Positions 53,123-63,161 of a DNA stretch of 64,000 nt are shown here, piece after piece; the stretch's first letter is position 1; each line of letters begins with the position of its first letter. This stretch comes from Haloarcula marina (lineage in GTDB: Archaea > Halobacteriota > Halobacteria > Halobacteriales > Haloarculaceae), in NCBI RefSeq assembly GCF_024218775.1, contig NZ_CP100405.1, positions 299,879 through 363,878 on the forward strand. Direction: 5' to 3'. The position numbers were made by a program, and so were the translations under genes. The notes below the pieces were generated by a model. The model saw nothing but the letters and a program-made list of their open reading frames with translations, was not told where the DNA came from and did no database searches.

Positions 53123-55303
53123 GTGACCGTTACTGAATCACCCCCGCTATCGACGTATACTGTCCAGATCGAACGGCGAGGCGGTCGTGGGGATGCGGCG
53201 GCGCGAACACTCGAACGACACCTCCGAGAGACACCCGGCGTCCACGACGTCGACATCTCGTTCAGAACGGGGAGCGCGCGGATAACCTACGACGAGAGCG
53301 TCACCTCAGCGGAACAACTTAGAGAAGCGGTCCGCGACCGAGACATCTCGATCACAGGCGAACCCGACACGGCACCCGACGAGATGACCACCCGCTCGGA
53401 ACTCAGGCGGGAGGCAGTATTCGTCGGTCTGACGCTACTCGGCATGATGGTCGGCTTAGCGACGGGATGGGTAGACGGCCCACCACTCCTCATGTGGGCC
53501 AGTTACGGCGTCGCATACCTCTTCGGCGGGTGGTACGGGCTCAAGGGAGCGATCCAAACGCTCCGCCATCGTGCGGTCGATATCGACCTGTTGATGATCG
53601 TCGCCGCGCTCGGCGCGCTCTCGATTGGGGCCCCGTTCGAGGGCGCGATGCTCCTCTTCCTGTTCTCGCTGTCGAACACGCTCCAACACTACGCTATCGG
53701 CCGTTCTCGCCGCGCGATCAAGTCACTCGTCGAGATGCGACCAGACGAAGCGCAGGTCCTCCGTGACGGCGAGGAAGTCACCGTCCCAATCGACGAAGTC
53801 GCCGTCGGTGACGTGTTCATCGTCCGTCCCGGGGACAAAATCCCACTCGACGGCGTCATCAGGTCCGGCGAGGGGACGGTCGATCAGGCCTCTCTCACCG
53901 GCGAATCCGTCCCCGTGCCGAAGGAGCCCGGCGACGAGGTGTTCGGTGGGACTATCAACGAGAGCGGGAGCCTCGAAATCGAAGTTACCCGGCAGGCCCA
54001 CGAATCGGCCATCAGCCGCCTCATCCACATGGTCGAACGCGCCCAGAGCGAGAAGGCGCCGACACAGCGACTCATCGACCGTCTCGAACAACCGTACGTG
54101 CTGGGCGTGTTCGCACTCACAATCGCAGCTATCGCAATTCCGCTCGCACTCGGCAGCGAATTCACAGCGACGTTCTATCGTGCGATGACGCTCATGGTCG
54201 CCGCCTCGCCGTGTGCGGTCATCATCTCGACGCCCGCGGCAGTCCTCTCAGCGATCGCCTCCGGGGGTAGGCAAGGCGTGCTGTTCAAAGGCGGCGAACA
54301 CGTCGAGACCGCGGCACGCATCGACGCGGTCGCGTTCGACAAGACCGGAACCCTCACACAGGGCGACACGCAGTTGACTGACGTATTCGTCCGTGACGGG
54401 ACGGCAGACCAGACGTTGTCCGAAGACGGATTGCTCGCTATCGCGGCCGCAGTGCAGGCCCGTTCGGAACACCACCTCGCTCGTGCGACCGTGCGGGCGG
54501 CAAAAGAACAGTCACTCGACGTGGCTGACGCGGCGCGGTTTCAGTCAGTCGCCGGGAAAGGGGTCAAGGCAGACGTCGACGGCCAGACCACCCATATCGG
54601 GAATCGCAGCTACTTCGAGACCGTTCTCGGAGACACGGCAATCGATGGCCTCGAACTGGGCCTCGACCGCCTCCGAACGTTAGAGGCGGAGGGGAAAACG
54701 AGCGTCCTCGTCGCCAGCGAGAGTCAGGGTGAAGCCAGCGTCTTGGGGTGGCTCGCCTTCACCGACACCGTTCGCCCTGACGCCGCCGAGATGATCGACA
54801 AACTCCGCTCGCTGGGGGTAGCGCACATCGTCATGCTGACGGGCGACAACGAGCGCGTCGCACAGCGTATCGCCGACGAGGTCGGTATCGACGAAATCCA
54901 GGCGGAACTGCTGCCGGAGGAGAAAGTGGCGACCATCGAAGACCTGGTCGAACGACACGGGAACGTGGCGATGGTCGGCGACGGCGTCAACGACGCGCCA
55001 GCGCTCGCCACTGCGACCCTCGGCGTCGCGATGGGCGGCGCGGGAACCGACGTCGCGCTCGACACTGCCGACGTGGTACTGATGGGGGACGACCTCAGCA
55101 AGATTCCATACGTGCTCGCCCTCGGTCGCAAGACCCGCAGAACGCTCAGTATCAATCTCGCAATCGCTTTCGGCGCGATTGGACTCATGGTCGGTACGAT
55201 TCTCCTCCGAGGTATCCCGCTCCCACTCGCAGTGGTCGGTCACGAGGGCTCGACGGTCATCGTCTCGCTGAACGGCCTTCGGTTGCTCGGCTTCCGTGGG
55301 TGA
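53123..55303 (+). CDS. P1B-type heavy-metal-translocating ATPase
   Basis: 726 residues from GTG 53123. N-terminal HMA-like ferredoxin fold (10-80) without the CxxC metal site; eight membrane helices. Actuator TGES at 259-262, transmembrane metal motif SPC at 362-364 (AASPCAVIISTP), phosphorylation DKTGTLT at 406-412, nucleotide-domain HP motif in SEHHLARAT and hinge GDGVNDAPAL near 615. SPC with these flanks is seen in Zn/Cd/Co/Pb-type or HMA1-like pumps more than in copper pumps (CPC). CACTATATAG at about 53103 is a TATA-like box. Exporter at the plasma membrane. Confidence 0.88.
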   Translation: MTVTESPPLSTYTVQIERRGGRGDAAARTLERHLRETPGVHDVDISFRTGSARITYDESVTSAEQLREAVRDRDISITGEPDTAPDEMTTRSELRREAVFVGLTLLGMMVGLATGWVDGPPLLMWASYGVAYLFGGWYGLKGAIQTLRHRAVDIDLLMIVAALGALSIGAPFEGAMLLFLFSLSNTLQHYAIGRSRRAIKSLVEMRPDEAQVLRDGEEVTVPIDEVAVGDVFIVRPGDKIPLDGVIRSGEGTVDQASLTGESVPVPKEPGDEVFGGTINESGSLEIEVTRQAHESAISRLIHMVERAQSEKAPTQRLIDRLEQPYVLGVFALTIAAIAIPLALGSEFTATFYRAMTLMVAASPCAVIISTPAAVLSAIASGGRQGVLFKGGEHVETAARIDAVAFDKTGTLTQGDTQLTDVFVRDGTADQTLSEDGLLAIAAAVQARSEHHLARATVRAAKEQSLDVADAARFQSVAGKGVKADVDGQTTHIGNRSYFETVLGDTAIDGLELGLDRLRTLEAEGKTSVLVASESQGEASVLGWLAFTDTVRPDAAEMIDKLRSLGVAHIVMLTGDNERVAQRIADEVGIDEIQAELLPEEKVATIEDLVERHGNVAMVGDGVNDAPALATATLGVAMGGAGTDVALDTADVVLMGDDLSKIPYVLALGRKTRRTLSINLAIAFGAIGLMVGTILLRGIPLPLAVVGHEGSTVIVSLNGLRLLGFRG

Positions 55304-55533
55304 GCACTCGACAGGGGCAAAGGCGAATTCCCGGGCGTCGTCCCAAAACAGTAGGTTTCCCAACGACTGAACGATGTTGCGCGGGCCTCACGGGTCGTGT
55401 CCACGACTTCGGTTGATACACGACCATCAGACGAACTACCCATGGCTGGCCGTGATAGGCCAACAGACTCTATCGGACGGTCATTTGGGGGACACTGCAA
55501 GACCTGCATCGGTCGAGTATCGAATCAGGTGGG

Positions 55534-56919
55534 CTAGGCTTCCAGTTCGGACCAGACGTGCCGGAACTTCCCACTTCGTTCCGCTCGTTGCGGAGGCTCG
55601 GATGCCGCTTCGATGGTTATAGGACCAATCCCCTGATTCCGAAGGAACGACTGAAGGTCCTGGTCGATATGCTTCCAGACTTCCTCCTCGGTCGCGGTAG
55701 GGGTGACGTCGAAGCGGACCCGAAGTGTGGAGGGAGCCGTGCGGATAATTTGGGTTCGACGGACACCCGGGACTTCTTCAACAACGCTCGAGAGTGCGAG
55801 TGGGAAAATCGGCACCGCCTCTCCGTCCGTCGTCTCGAATTGGAGAACGTCCCCGTGCCGTCCGCCGACCTCCATGATGGGGAACGCGCTCCCGCATGGA
55901 CACCGCTCTTCGTACAGCGTGATGCTGTCTCCGAGGTCGTACCGAACGAGCGGTTGCACTCGATTCGAGAGGCTGGTGATGAGGACGGTGTCCGACGGCG
56001 TTCCAGGTTCGACCGGGTGGTAGTCCTCGTCGACCGGTTCGACCACGACCCAGTCGATGTTGGCGTGGAGATTCCCGTGGTCGCACTCGACGGCAATCGG
56101 GACGAACTCCGTCGCCCCGTAGAGTTCTCGGACCAAACAATCGAAAGTATCCCGGAGCAGTCGCTTTTGGGTCTCCGAGATGGGTTCTGCCGTGGGGAGA
56201 ACGAGTGCGGGACCGATGTCGAGTCGACCATCCCGCTGGGCTCGCGCTAACTCGACGAGGACAGTCGAGTAGCCTTCGAGGATGGCGGGCTGATACTGGT
56301 TCAGATCAGAGATCAGGTCGTCGATAGGAATCTTTGGCGAAAAGAGTCGAAGGCGACGTTCCCCATAGACGGATTCTCGACGCATCAATTCGAGACCGGC
56401 CGCCCCGGCGAAGTGACCGCCCGAGACAGCGACGAGTCCGATGCGGAGATTCTGTGTGAAGAGTCGCGACAGTGACGAAATCCCGGCCATTTCTGGCACG
56501 ATCCACCGATCACCCAGCACGTCTGAAACGGTCCATGCGGTCTCATCCTGGACGAACAGACCGGGTTCACCGGTCGTCCCAGACGTGGTCCAAACCGGAT
56601 ATTTGTCGAGGAAACGCTCGCCGATTTTTGACTCGTCGGCGACGAACGCCTCTATCTCGGCTTTCGTAATCGCCGTATCCGTGACGACGTCGTCGAAGTG
56701 TTCCATCAGCATCGGCTTCGTCACGGGCGGGAACTGTGTGAGGTCGGTACTCCCCTCCGGGACATCGGCGTAGTGTCGCTTGTAGAACCGTGACTGTCGC
56801 CGGGCAAACGAGAGCATCTGAGCGAGACGTCGTCGCTGTCGACTCTCTATCTCAGCACGGGTTGCTCCGCTGGCCCGCCATACGTCAAGCGTGATCTTGC
56901 CTTTCTCGACCGGATTCAT
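55534..56919 (-). CDS. PaaK/CapK-like AMP-dependent ligase
   Basis: About 460 residues from ATG 56919 (MNPVEKGKITLDVWRASGAT). The nucleotide-binding loop is TTSGTTGEPGLFVQDE, followed by LEGYSTVLVELARAQ, LYGATEFVPIAVECDHGNLH and VRYDLGDSITLYEERCPCGS, with a C-terminal AMP-binding lid (VPIFPLALSSVVEEVPGVRR). Homologues are phenylacetate-CoA ligases and coenzyme F390 synthetases; the substrate is a carboxylic acid but not readable. The zinc-type CPCG near 385 is usual in the family. The frame continues upstream to 57033 with no family-like sequence. Confidence 0.8.
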   Translation of the reverse strand: MNPVEKGKITLDVWRASGATRAEIESRQRRRLAQMLSFARRQSRFYKRHYADVPEGSTDLTQFPPVTKPMLMEHFDDVVTDTAITKAEIEAFVADESKIGERFLDKYPVWTTSGTTGEPGLFVQDETAWTVSDVLGDRWIVPEMAGISSLSRLFTQNLRIGLVAVSGGHFAGAAGLELMRRESVYGERRLRLFSPKIPIDDLISDLNQYQPAILEGYSTVLVELARAQRDGRLDIGPALVLPTAEPISETQKRLLRDTFDCLVRELYGATEFVPIAVECDHGNLHANIDWVVVEPVDEDYHPVEPGTPSDTVLITSLSNRVQPLVRYDLGDSITLYEERCPCGSAFPIMEVGGRHGDVLQFETTDGEAVPIFPLALSSVVEEVPGVRRTQIIRTAPSTLRVRFDVTPTATEEEVWKHIDQDLQSFLRNQGIGPITIEAASEPPQRAERSGKFRHVWSELEA

Positions 56920-57046
56920 GGGACTGGCGGTGAAGTGCGTGGGTGTTGTTTGGAGTTCCCCTCTCTCGTGTTCCCTGTCAAGTTCGTGCCGAACTGACTT
57001 TGTTTTTGGCCTGCCGACCCACCTGTTACTCACCGTTCTCCGTTCT

Positions 57047-58177
57047 TCAGCCGACGAGCGTCACCCCAATCAGGCTCCCGACACCGTAGGTGAGGACGGC
57101 AGCAGCGATTCCAATGCCGACCTGACGCAGTCCAGAGAAGAGTACGGAACGCCCCGTGAGAAGCGTGATACCGGCTCCGATGACGAACAACGCGACGGCA
57201 CTCAGCACGAGACTCACGCCGACGGCGACCAGTCCGCTCAACGCGAAGTACGGGAGGACGGGGACGATGGCCCCGAGTGCAAAGAGCACGAACGATGTCG
57301 CGGCCGCTTCCCACGCGGAGCCACCCAGTTCCTCCGGGTTGATACCTAATTCCTCACGAGCGAGCGTGTCCAGTGCCATCTCCTCGTCGGCGATCAACTG
57401 CTCGGCGACTTCTCTTGCGCGTTCTTTCGAGAGCCCTTTCGCCTCGTAGATGAGGGCCAACTCTTCTGCCTCCTCCTCGGGAACCTCGGCGAGTTCTGCG
57501 GCCTCGATGCCGATCTGGCGTTGGTACAGTTCCCGAGAGCTCTGGACGGAGAGCCACTCGCCCATCGCCATCGAACCCGACCCGGCGAGGAGCCCGGCGA
57601 GACCCGTAATCAGAATCGCCGTCGAATCCAGTGCCGCACCGGCGACGCCCATCACGAGACTGAGATTGGAGACGAGCCCATCGTTTGCACCGAGAACTGC
57701 GGCCCGGAGTGCGTTGCCGCTGGTCGCCCGGTGACGGCCTTCGAGTTGGGCGAGAACCTCCCCCCGTGCCCCCTGCCCTGGTATTTCCGCGAGCACCGTC
57801 AGGAGACGCTCGTGCGACCGTTCGTCGGCGGCCATCCCGGTTCCTGTGACCTCCGGTTGGGTCGCGTAGTCACTTCCACCGATGGCCTCCCCGGCTTGCA
57901 TCGAGGAGAGTACGAGCCCCGGCCCGAATCGACGAGCGAGCCACGCGAGCACGCTCGCTCTCCGAGATGGAGTGGGTTCCCCCGGGTCAGGACCTGCCGC
58001 TCGAATTTTCTCGGTCCAGAAGTCTGCATGGGTCCGCTCCGTGTCGGCCAGCCGCCGGTACAAGTCGGCGATTTGGGGTTGCGATTCGGCGTCAGCCATC
58101 GCCGCGTACACCGTCGCACTGTCGATTTCGTCCTGGCGATTGCGACGGTAGCGGTCGATATCCTCTGGCGTAGTCAT
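57047..58177 (-). CDS. Ferritin-like/VIT1-CCC1 fusion metal transporter
   Basis: 376 residues. The first 150 form a rubrerythrin-like four-helix bundle (DEIDSATVYAAMADAESQPQ, LADTERTHADFWTEKIRAAG, ERSHERLLTVLAEI) whose Glu/His residues could sense or carry iron. From about 155 a VIT1/CCC1 domain follows: NALRAAVLGANDGLVSNLSL, VMGVAGAALDSTAILITGLA, SMAMGEWLSVQSSRELYQRQ, and three further helices. VIT1 proteins move Fe2+/Mn2+ out of the cytosol. The bundle at the N-terminus is the known membrane-bound ferritin-like arrangement. Confidence 0.87.
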   Translation of the reverse strand: MTTPEDIDRYRRNRQDEIDSATVYAAMADAESQPQIADLYRRLADTERTHADFWTEKIRAAGPDPGEPTPSRRASVLAWLARRFGPGLVLSSMQAGEAIGGSDYATQPEVTGTGMAADERSHERLLTVLAEIPGQGARGEVLAQLEGRHRATSGNALRAAVLGANDGLVSNLSLVMGVAGAALDSTAILITGLAGLLAGSGSMAMGEWLSVQSSRELYQRQIGIEAAELAEVPEEEAEELALIYEAKGLSKERAREVAEQLIADEEMALDTLAREELGINPEELGGSAWEAAATSFVLFALGAIVPVLPYFALSGLVAVGVSLVLSAVALFVIGAGITLLTGRSVLFSGLRQVGIGIAAAVLTYGVGSLIGVTLVG

Positions 58178-58204
58178 ATCTAGAGACTGACGAAGGCGGT
58201 GACC

Positions 58205-59254
58205 TTAGTCGTCGCTCACATTTTCAGCTACTGGAGGATTGCCACGGAGTCGTTCCCAGAGTCGTAGGACCTCCGAGACCACGACTTGCCGCTCAATGAG
58301 CGAGAACCCAGCGACGACGACCAGAAAGCCAACGCCCGTCCAGGGCGACACCGCCGACTCCAACACTAACCAGCCGCTAAGTGCGGCGAACACGGGCACG
58401 AAATACGCCACCAGATTCGTCCGGACCGGTCCGATCCGCTCGATCAAACCGAAGTATATCGCGTAGGCGACGGCCGTCGACGGGATCCCGAGCGAAGCGA
58501 TGCTCAACAAGGTTACCGTATCGAGCGCGAACAGATTCGGCTGGACTTCACCCACGACGAGGCTCCCGAGATGCAGAATCACCGCCCCGAAGGCCATCGA
58601 CCACGCGGTCACGACCACGCTCTCCAGCGTCGGTTCAATCCTTCGAAGCAACACGCTGCCGAGTGCGACTGCCCCAGCGGCACCCAGGACGAGTAGTTGA
58701 CCAACCGAACTCGGATCAGCTAGCGTCGCCGGTGACGGCTGGACGATTATCACGACGCCACAGAGCGCAACCCCGATACCAGCGACACCCAGAACCGACA
58801 GTCGATTGCCGAGGAGCCACCAAGCGAACACGGGTGCGAGAATCGGATTCAATCCATACATCACCGAGGCTGCTGCAGGTGTCGTCGACACCTGACCGAG
58901 AAACAGGAGTCCGTTGTTCAGCGCAACCAGCAATATCGCCCCGGTGGAGATGGCTAGAAGGTCGCGACGATTGGTCGGCAGCCACGACCCCCGACCCCGG
59001 GTGAGTACAACGTATCCCAGCAATACGACGGCAGCGACATCGAATCGAAGGCCAGCGAACAGGACTGGAGGTAGTTCACGAAGCCCCGTTTTGATTGCGG
59101 CGAACGAACCGCCAAATAGCGCGGCGAGGAGCACGAAGAGGCCAGCATCGCGATAGCGTGGTGAAAGGGTGAATCCCGAGAGAGGTACAATTGCCACGGT
59201 CAATGTATTCACTGGACGGATAAGTAGACAATTGAGAGAGTAGCGCATACTCAC
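58205..59254 (-). CDS. EamA/DMT-family transporter
   Basis: About 349 residues with ten membrane helices in two EamA halves: LFVLLAALFGGSFAAIKTGL, SVMYGLNPILAPVFAWWLLG, then IPSTAVAYAIYFGLIERIGP and NLVAYFVPVFAALSGWLVLE. The first 35 residues up to YRDAG are unlike the family; GTG 59212 or 59197 may be the real start, and TACTTATCC about 25 nt before 59197 supports a leaderless one there. Drug/metabolite exporter family; substrate unknown. Ends 27 bp from the VIT1 gene on the same strand. Confidence 0.8.
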   Translation of the reverse strand: MSMRYSLNCLLIRPVNTLTVAIVPLSGFTLSPRYRDAGLFVLLAALFGGSFAAIKTGLRELPPVLFAGLRFDVAAVVLLGYVVLTRGRGSWLPTNRRDLLAISTGAILLVALNNGLLFLGQVSTTPAAASVMYGLNPILAPVFAWWLLGNRLSVLGVAGIGVALCGVVIIVQPSPATLADPSSVGQLLVLGAAGAVALGSVLLRRIEPTLESVVVTAWSMAFGAVILHLGSLVVGEVQPNLFALDTVTLLSIASLGIPSTAVAYAIYFGLIERIGPVRTNLVAYFVPVFAALSGWLVLESAVSPWTGVGFLVVVAGFSLIERQVVVSEVLRLWERLRGNPPVAENVSDD

Positions 59255-59707
59255 GGACTCGAAACAATTGACCAGTCAGTGACACGACCGCCGACATGTC
59301 GACGGGGAAGCCGTTGTGGATTCGGGACCGTTCTTGGCCCACCTGGGGGTTGGAGGCGGGCAGGGATGCAAAGCGCCTCGTAAACGCATGAAATCCTCGC
59401 CTCGAGGAGCGAACGGCGTCAGTCGTGAACGAGTAGGGTAGTCACAAGCGTCTGCGGGCCATACATTCGCACAATCGTCACGGCTCTGCATCCCGTCGAC
59501 GTCAATTGAATACACTTACCGATTGGCCCACGCGAGTAAGCAACCGAGCGGTGCAATAAAGAAGCGCAGAGAGAGCGCACGCACGGCGGTCGTCCGTCGT
59601 TTCAGGGACCGTTACCGAATCGGTACGAGATGCCTGTTCTGAGTACGCTCGTCTTTCAGTTGCATTGCTCACATATTACTATTATAATCGCCGGGGAGTG
59701 GTGAGCT
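59255..59707. other. Intergenic, no supported gene
   Basis: About 450 bp between divergent genes. ATTACTATTATAATCG at 59675-59690 is a good leaderless promoter for the DUF1269 gene at 59708. Reverse-strand frames here (for example at 59276-59515) are proline/arginine-rich and look like chance frames. Confidence 0.45.
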
Positions 59708-60205
59708 ATGAGTTCGCTAGTCGTACTCGCATTCGAGGACATGGACGGTGCCGAGCAGATGCGTGAACGGATGTACCAGTTCCAGAAGCGCGAACTGATT
59801 ACGCTCGAAGACGCCGCCGTCGTCGTACGAGGAGAGAACGGTCGAGCGAAGGTCAAGCAGGCACAGAGCCTGGTCGGTACCGGCGCGCTCGGTGGGGCAT
59901 TCTGGGGACTGCTCATCGGTCTCCTGTTTTGGGCGCCGTGGCTCGGATTGCTCGCAGGGGCCGCGAGCGGCGCACTCGCGGGTAAACTCGGTGACATCGG
60001 TATCGACGACGACTTCATCAAAGAAGTGAGCGAGACCATCGAACCCGGAACGTCGGCCCTGTTCCTCCTAGTTCGGGAGGCACAGTTAGACCGCATCGTC
60101 GAGGACTCGAGTGACATCGAGTTCGACATCATCGAGACGAACCTCTCCCCGGAGGACGAGACGCGTCTCCGGGAAGCCTTCGCCGCCGAAGAGGTCGCCG
60201 GATAG
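59708..60205 (+). CDS. DUF1269-family membrane-associated protein
   Basis: 165 residues. LVVLAFEDMDGAEQMRERMY and ELITLEDAAVVVRGENGRAK are followed by a glycine-rich hydrophobic hairpin (GTGALGGAFWGLLIGLLFWA, PWLGLLAGAASGALAGKLGD) and DDDFIKEVSETIEPGTSALF, ending in helix. This is the DUF1269 pattern (stress-linked, membrane-inserting). Downstream genes on the same strand encode membrane proteins, so it may belong with them. Confidence 0.8.
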   Translation: MSSLVVLAFEDMDGAEQMRERMYQFQKRELITLEDAAVVVRGENGRAKVKQAQSLVGTGALGGAFWGLLIGLLFWAPWLGLLAGAASGALAGKLGDIGIDDDFIKEVSETIEPGTSALFLLVREAQLDRIVEDSSDIEFDIIETNLSPEDETRLREAFAAEEVAG

Positions 60206-60306
60206 GTCACTCCAGACCGGTTTCCGGGACAACGCAACGCCCGGGTCGGACGATCGTGAGACGCTCAGCAGACTGTATCGCCAAATGACCAATACTACCA
60301 ACAGAT

Positions 60307-61716
60307 ATGCGCTTAGTTCAAATACTGATTCCGAAGGGAAACCGTTCGTCCGTCATCGGTGCCCTCGACGAGAACGGCATCGACTACGCGGTGTTCGATG
60401 AGGTCGGACGCGGTGAGTTCGAGGCGATGGTCCAGTTCCCCATCCCGCCGAGTGGCGTCGAACCTGTGATGGAAGAACTGGTCGAGGCTGGCGTGCGAGA
60501 GGACGCTTACACTATCGTCTTGCCGACGGAGACCGTCGTCTCACAGCGTCTCTCGGCTCTCGTCGAGCGGTTTCCCGGCCTCCGCATCTCGCGGGACGAA
60601 CTGTACGCGCGCGCACAAGACTTGGCCCCGGCGAACTCCACGTTCTTCGCCTTCCTCATCCTGAGCACGGTCATCGCGACGACCGGGTTGCTACTCGACT
60701 CCTCGGCGACTATCATCGGCGCGATGGTCGTCGCGCCGCTTATGGGGCCCGCGATATCGGCGTCCGTCGGAGCGATACTCGACGACCCGGGGATGGCTTC
60801 ACGGGGCATCACCCTGCAGGTGACGGGACTGTTCGCCGCCATCGTCACGGCGGCGCTCATGGGGTGGCTCCTCCAGCAGACGATTCTCATCCCGCCGGGA
60901 CTGGATATACAGACGATTCCGCAGATCGCAGAGCGGACCAGTCCGAACTTCCTGTCGCTCTTTCTCGCGCTCGGGTCGGGCATCGCGGGGTCGCTCAGCA
61001 TCATGCGGGGGTCGGGGTCGACGCTCGTCGGCGTGGCTATCGCAGTGGCGCTCGTTCCCCCCGCGGCCACCTCCGGTCTCGGCATCGCGTTCGGTCTGAC
61101 TGGCGTCGCGATTGCCGGGGCAGTCCTCGTCATCGTGAACCTGCTCGCTATCAACGTCTCAGCGCTGATTCTGTTCTATGCGGCCGGGTTCAGACCGCTG
61201 GAGGCCGAGAAATTCGAGGGCGTTCGCGAGTCGGTCGTCTCGCGAATCGTCGTCATCGGCATCGCCATCGCGGTGCTCTCGATAGCTCTCGGCACAGTCA
61301 CGTGGGCGACGTTTCAGACGCAGTCGTTCGAACAGCGGACGCAGGACGCGCTCGAACAGCGGTTCGAGGAGGCGAACATCGAGGACGTCGAACTCGTCTC
61401 GGTCACTGTCGACTACCGACCGGCCGACCTCCTCCTCGGGAACCAACCGCAAGTCGATGTGCTCGTGGCCGTCCCGCGGAACGCTGACGTGCCGCCGGAC
61501 CTCGCACAGCGCTGGGACGACGAGTTGACCGCGGCAATGGGTCGAGACGTGGTCGTCCGTGTCGGCTTCATCGAGGCGCAGTTGTCCGACGGTCGCTCTC
61601 CGGCGAGCGAGATGGCGGTTCGCACAGCCACGCGCGAGGTTCGACCGCAGGTGTCGCGACCGATACACAGCGGCGGAGCGGACGGACGGCGAACGGCACG
61701 GCCGACGGGAGCGTGA
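60307..61716 (+). CDS. TIGR00341/DUF389-family membrane protein
   Basis: 469 residues. Hydrophilic N-terminus (1-110) with MRLVQILIPKGNRSSVIGAL, then six membrane helices of the DUF389 domain (FFAFLILSTVIATTGLLLDS, SATIIGAMVVAPLMGPAISA, LGSGIAGSLSIMRGSGSTLV, AIAVALVPPAATSGLGIAFG) and a soluble tail after about 330. Haloarchaeal proteins of this family are of unknown function. Its TGA overlaps the GTG of the next gene (GTGA at 61713), so the following two genes are co-translated with it. Confidence 0.85.
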   Translation: MRLVQILIPKGNRSSVIGALDENGIDYAVFDEVGRGEFEAMVQFPIPPSGVEPVMEELVEAGVREDAYTIVLPTETVVSQRLSALVERFPGLRISRDELYARAQDLAPANSTFFAFLILSTVIATTGLLLDSSATIIGAMVVAPLMGPAISASVGAILDDPGMASRGITLQVTGLFAAIVTAALMGWLLQQTILIPPGLDIQTIPQIAERTSPNFLSLFLALGSGIAGSLSIMRGSGSTLVGVAIAVALVPPAATSGLGIAFGLTGVAIAGAVLVIVNLLAINVSALILFYAAGFRPLEAEKFEGVRESVVSRIVVIGIAIAVLSIALGTVTWATFQTQSFEQRTQDALEQRFEEANIEDVELVSVTVDYRPADLLLGNQPQVDVLVAVPRNADVPPDLAQRWDDELTAAMGRDVVVRVGFIEAQLSDGRSPASEMAVRTATREVRPQVSRPIHSGGADGRRTARPTGA

Positions 61717-62327
61717 CGAACGTGGCACAGCAACTTCCAACGGAGTGGTTTCTCAGCGACGAGCGACTGAACGCCGCGGTGGCGTGGGCCATCACGGTGA
61801 TGTTGCTCCTCGCGGCGGTGAACGCACTCTTCGCCCTTCGTCTGGTCGACGCGGTCCTCGCCGGAGCGGCCGCGTCGGTGGCGATAGTCCCTGCACTCCG
61901 CTCCGGGAGATGGACGCGAACCGTACCGTGGCCGTTGCTCCTGCTTTCGACCGCACCGCTGGTCGTCGGGGCGTTAGAGCCGACGCTGTTCGGGCTTGTC
62001 GTTTCTGGTACCGGCATCGCGGGACTGGGGATGCTCCTCGTCGTCGTCTTGCAGATGACGACGAGCGTCAGGATGACGCCCCTGTTCGCCATCGCGTTCG
62101 TCGTCCTCGTGACGCTCGCGTTTGCCGGATTTTGGGCTGTCGGGTCCGCGTTCTCGGCAGCCACCCTCGGAACCGACTTCGTCCAGACGAACACCGCCCT
62201 GATGTACGTCTTTTCGGCAGCGTTACTCGGGTCACTGGTCGGCGGCGTCATCTTCCGATGGTACTTCCGCCGACAACTCCGCCGCTCGGGTGTGTCGGCC
62301 GCTCGGGAGGAGGTGCAGCGGACGTGA
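61713..62327 (+). CDS. Six-helix membrane protein, unknown
   Basis: 204 residues from GTG 61713, overlapping the upstream stop. About six helices (AAVAWAITVMLLLAAVNALF, LVDAVLAGAAASVAIVPALR, PWPLLLLSTAPLVVGAL, LGMLLVVVLQMTTSVRMTPL, AIAFVVLVTLAFAGFWAVGS, ALMYVFSAALLGSLVGGVIF) with a basic tail. No domain recognised. Overlaps the next start by GTGA, giving a three-gene coupled operon. Confidence 0.75.
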   Translation: MTNVAQQLPTEWFLSDERLNAAVAWAITVMLLLAAVNALFALRLVDAVLAGAAASVAIVPALRSGRWTRTVPWPLLLLSTAPLVVGALEPTLFGLVVSGTGIAGLGMLLVVVLQMTTSVRMTPLFAIAFVVLVTLAFAGFWAVGSAFSAATLGTDFVQTNTALMYVFSAALLGSLVGGVIFRWYFRRQLRRSGVSAAREEVQRT

Positions 62328-62995
62328 TACTCGAACAGACCGAGTTCTCGGGTCGATGGCAAGCGGCGCTCGTCAGCGTGCTCCAAGTCCTGATGGTCGC
62401 TATCTTCGCGGTCGGACTGTGGCTCGGCAACGGGGGCGTCGCTGTCAACGCAGGCGTCGGGTTCCTCGTCACGTTACTCCCGGCGTTCCTGGAGCGTAAC
62501 TACCGGTTCACGATGAGTACGGGACTCGTGCTGTGGATTACAGGTGCAATGTTCCTGCACGCGCTGGGGACGCTCCCGCTCCCGGGGCTAGACCTCCAGA
62601 CGTTGTACGGGTCGACGTGGTGGTGGGACCACATGACCCACGCGCTCTCCTCGTCGCTGGTGGCTGGCGTCGCCTACGCTGTCGTCCGAGCGCTCGACCA
62701 GCACACCGACGCCATCAACTTCCCACCGCGATTCCTCTTCGGCTATCTGCTCGTTTTCGTCATGGCATTCGGCGTGCTCTGGGAACTCCTCGAGTTCTAC
62801 ATCAGCCTCGTCGCCCAGTTACTTGGAAACGCGTCGATTCTGACGCAATACGGACTCGACGACACCCTCCTCGACCTCTCGTACAACACGCTCGGCGGAC
62901 TGCTGGTCGCCCTGTTCGGAGCCGTCCATCTAACCGGCGTCTCCGACGAACTCGCCACTCGATTCGACCGCCGTCAGCGTGAACGAGACGATTAG
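62324..62995 (+). CDS. Membrane protein of the DUF2238-like type
   Basis: 223 residues from GTG 62324, overlapping the previous stop. Helices include SVLQVLMVAIFAVGLWLGN, VGFLVTLLPAFLERNYRF and LVLWITGAMFLHALGTLPLP. The motifs WWWDHMTHALSSSLVAGVAY and FVMAFGVLWELLEFY are characteristic of small membrane proteins with an H-x2-H/E-x2-E arrangement that may bind metal. Ends with YNTLGGLLVALFGAVHL and a charged tail. Function unknown. Confidence 0.75.
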   Translation: MILEQTEFSGRWQAALVSVLQVLMVAIFAVGLWLGNGGVAVNAGVGFLVTLLPAFLERNYRFTMSTGLVLWITGAMFLHALGTLPLPGLDLQTLYGSTWWWDHMTHALSSSLVAGVAYAVVRALDQHTDAINFPPRFLFGYLLVFVMAFGVLWELLEFYISLVAQLLGNASILTQYGLDDTLLDLSYNTLGGLLVALFGAVHLTGVSDELATRFDRRQRERDD

Positions 62996-63161
62996 CCGCG
63001 CTCCGTGAGTCTGTACCCAAGACACGACGTGTACGACAGACTGCGGACGGTTGCCTCAGCCCGCGAATATTCGCTCCGAAGTTGGCCGCGGAAAGGGCGG
63101 ACAAACGGGAACCGCCGTTCGGTTCCAACGGTTGGATGTTGCCTCCTCGTGGCAGTAATAG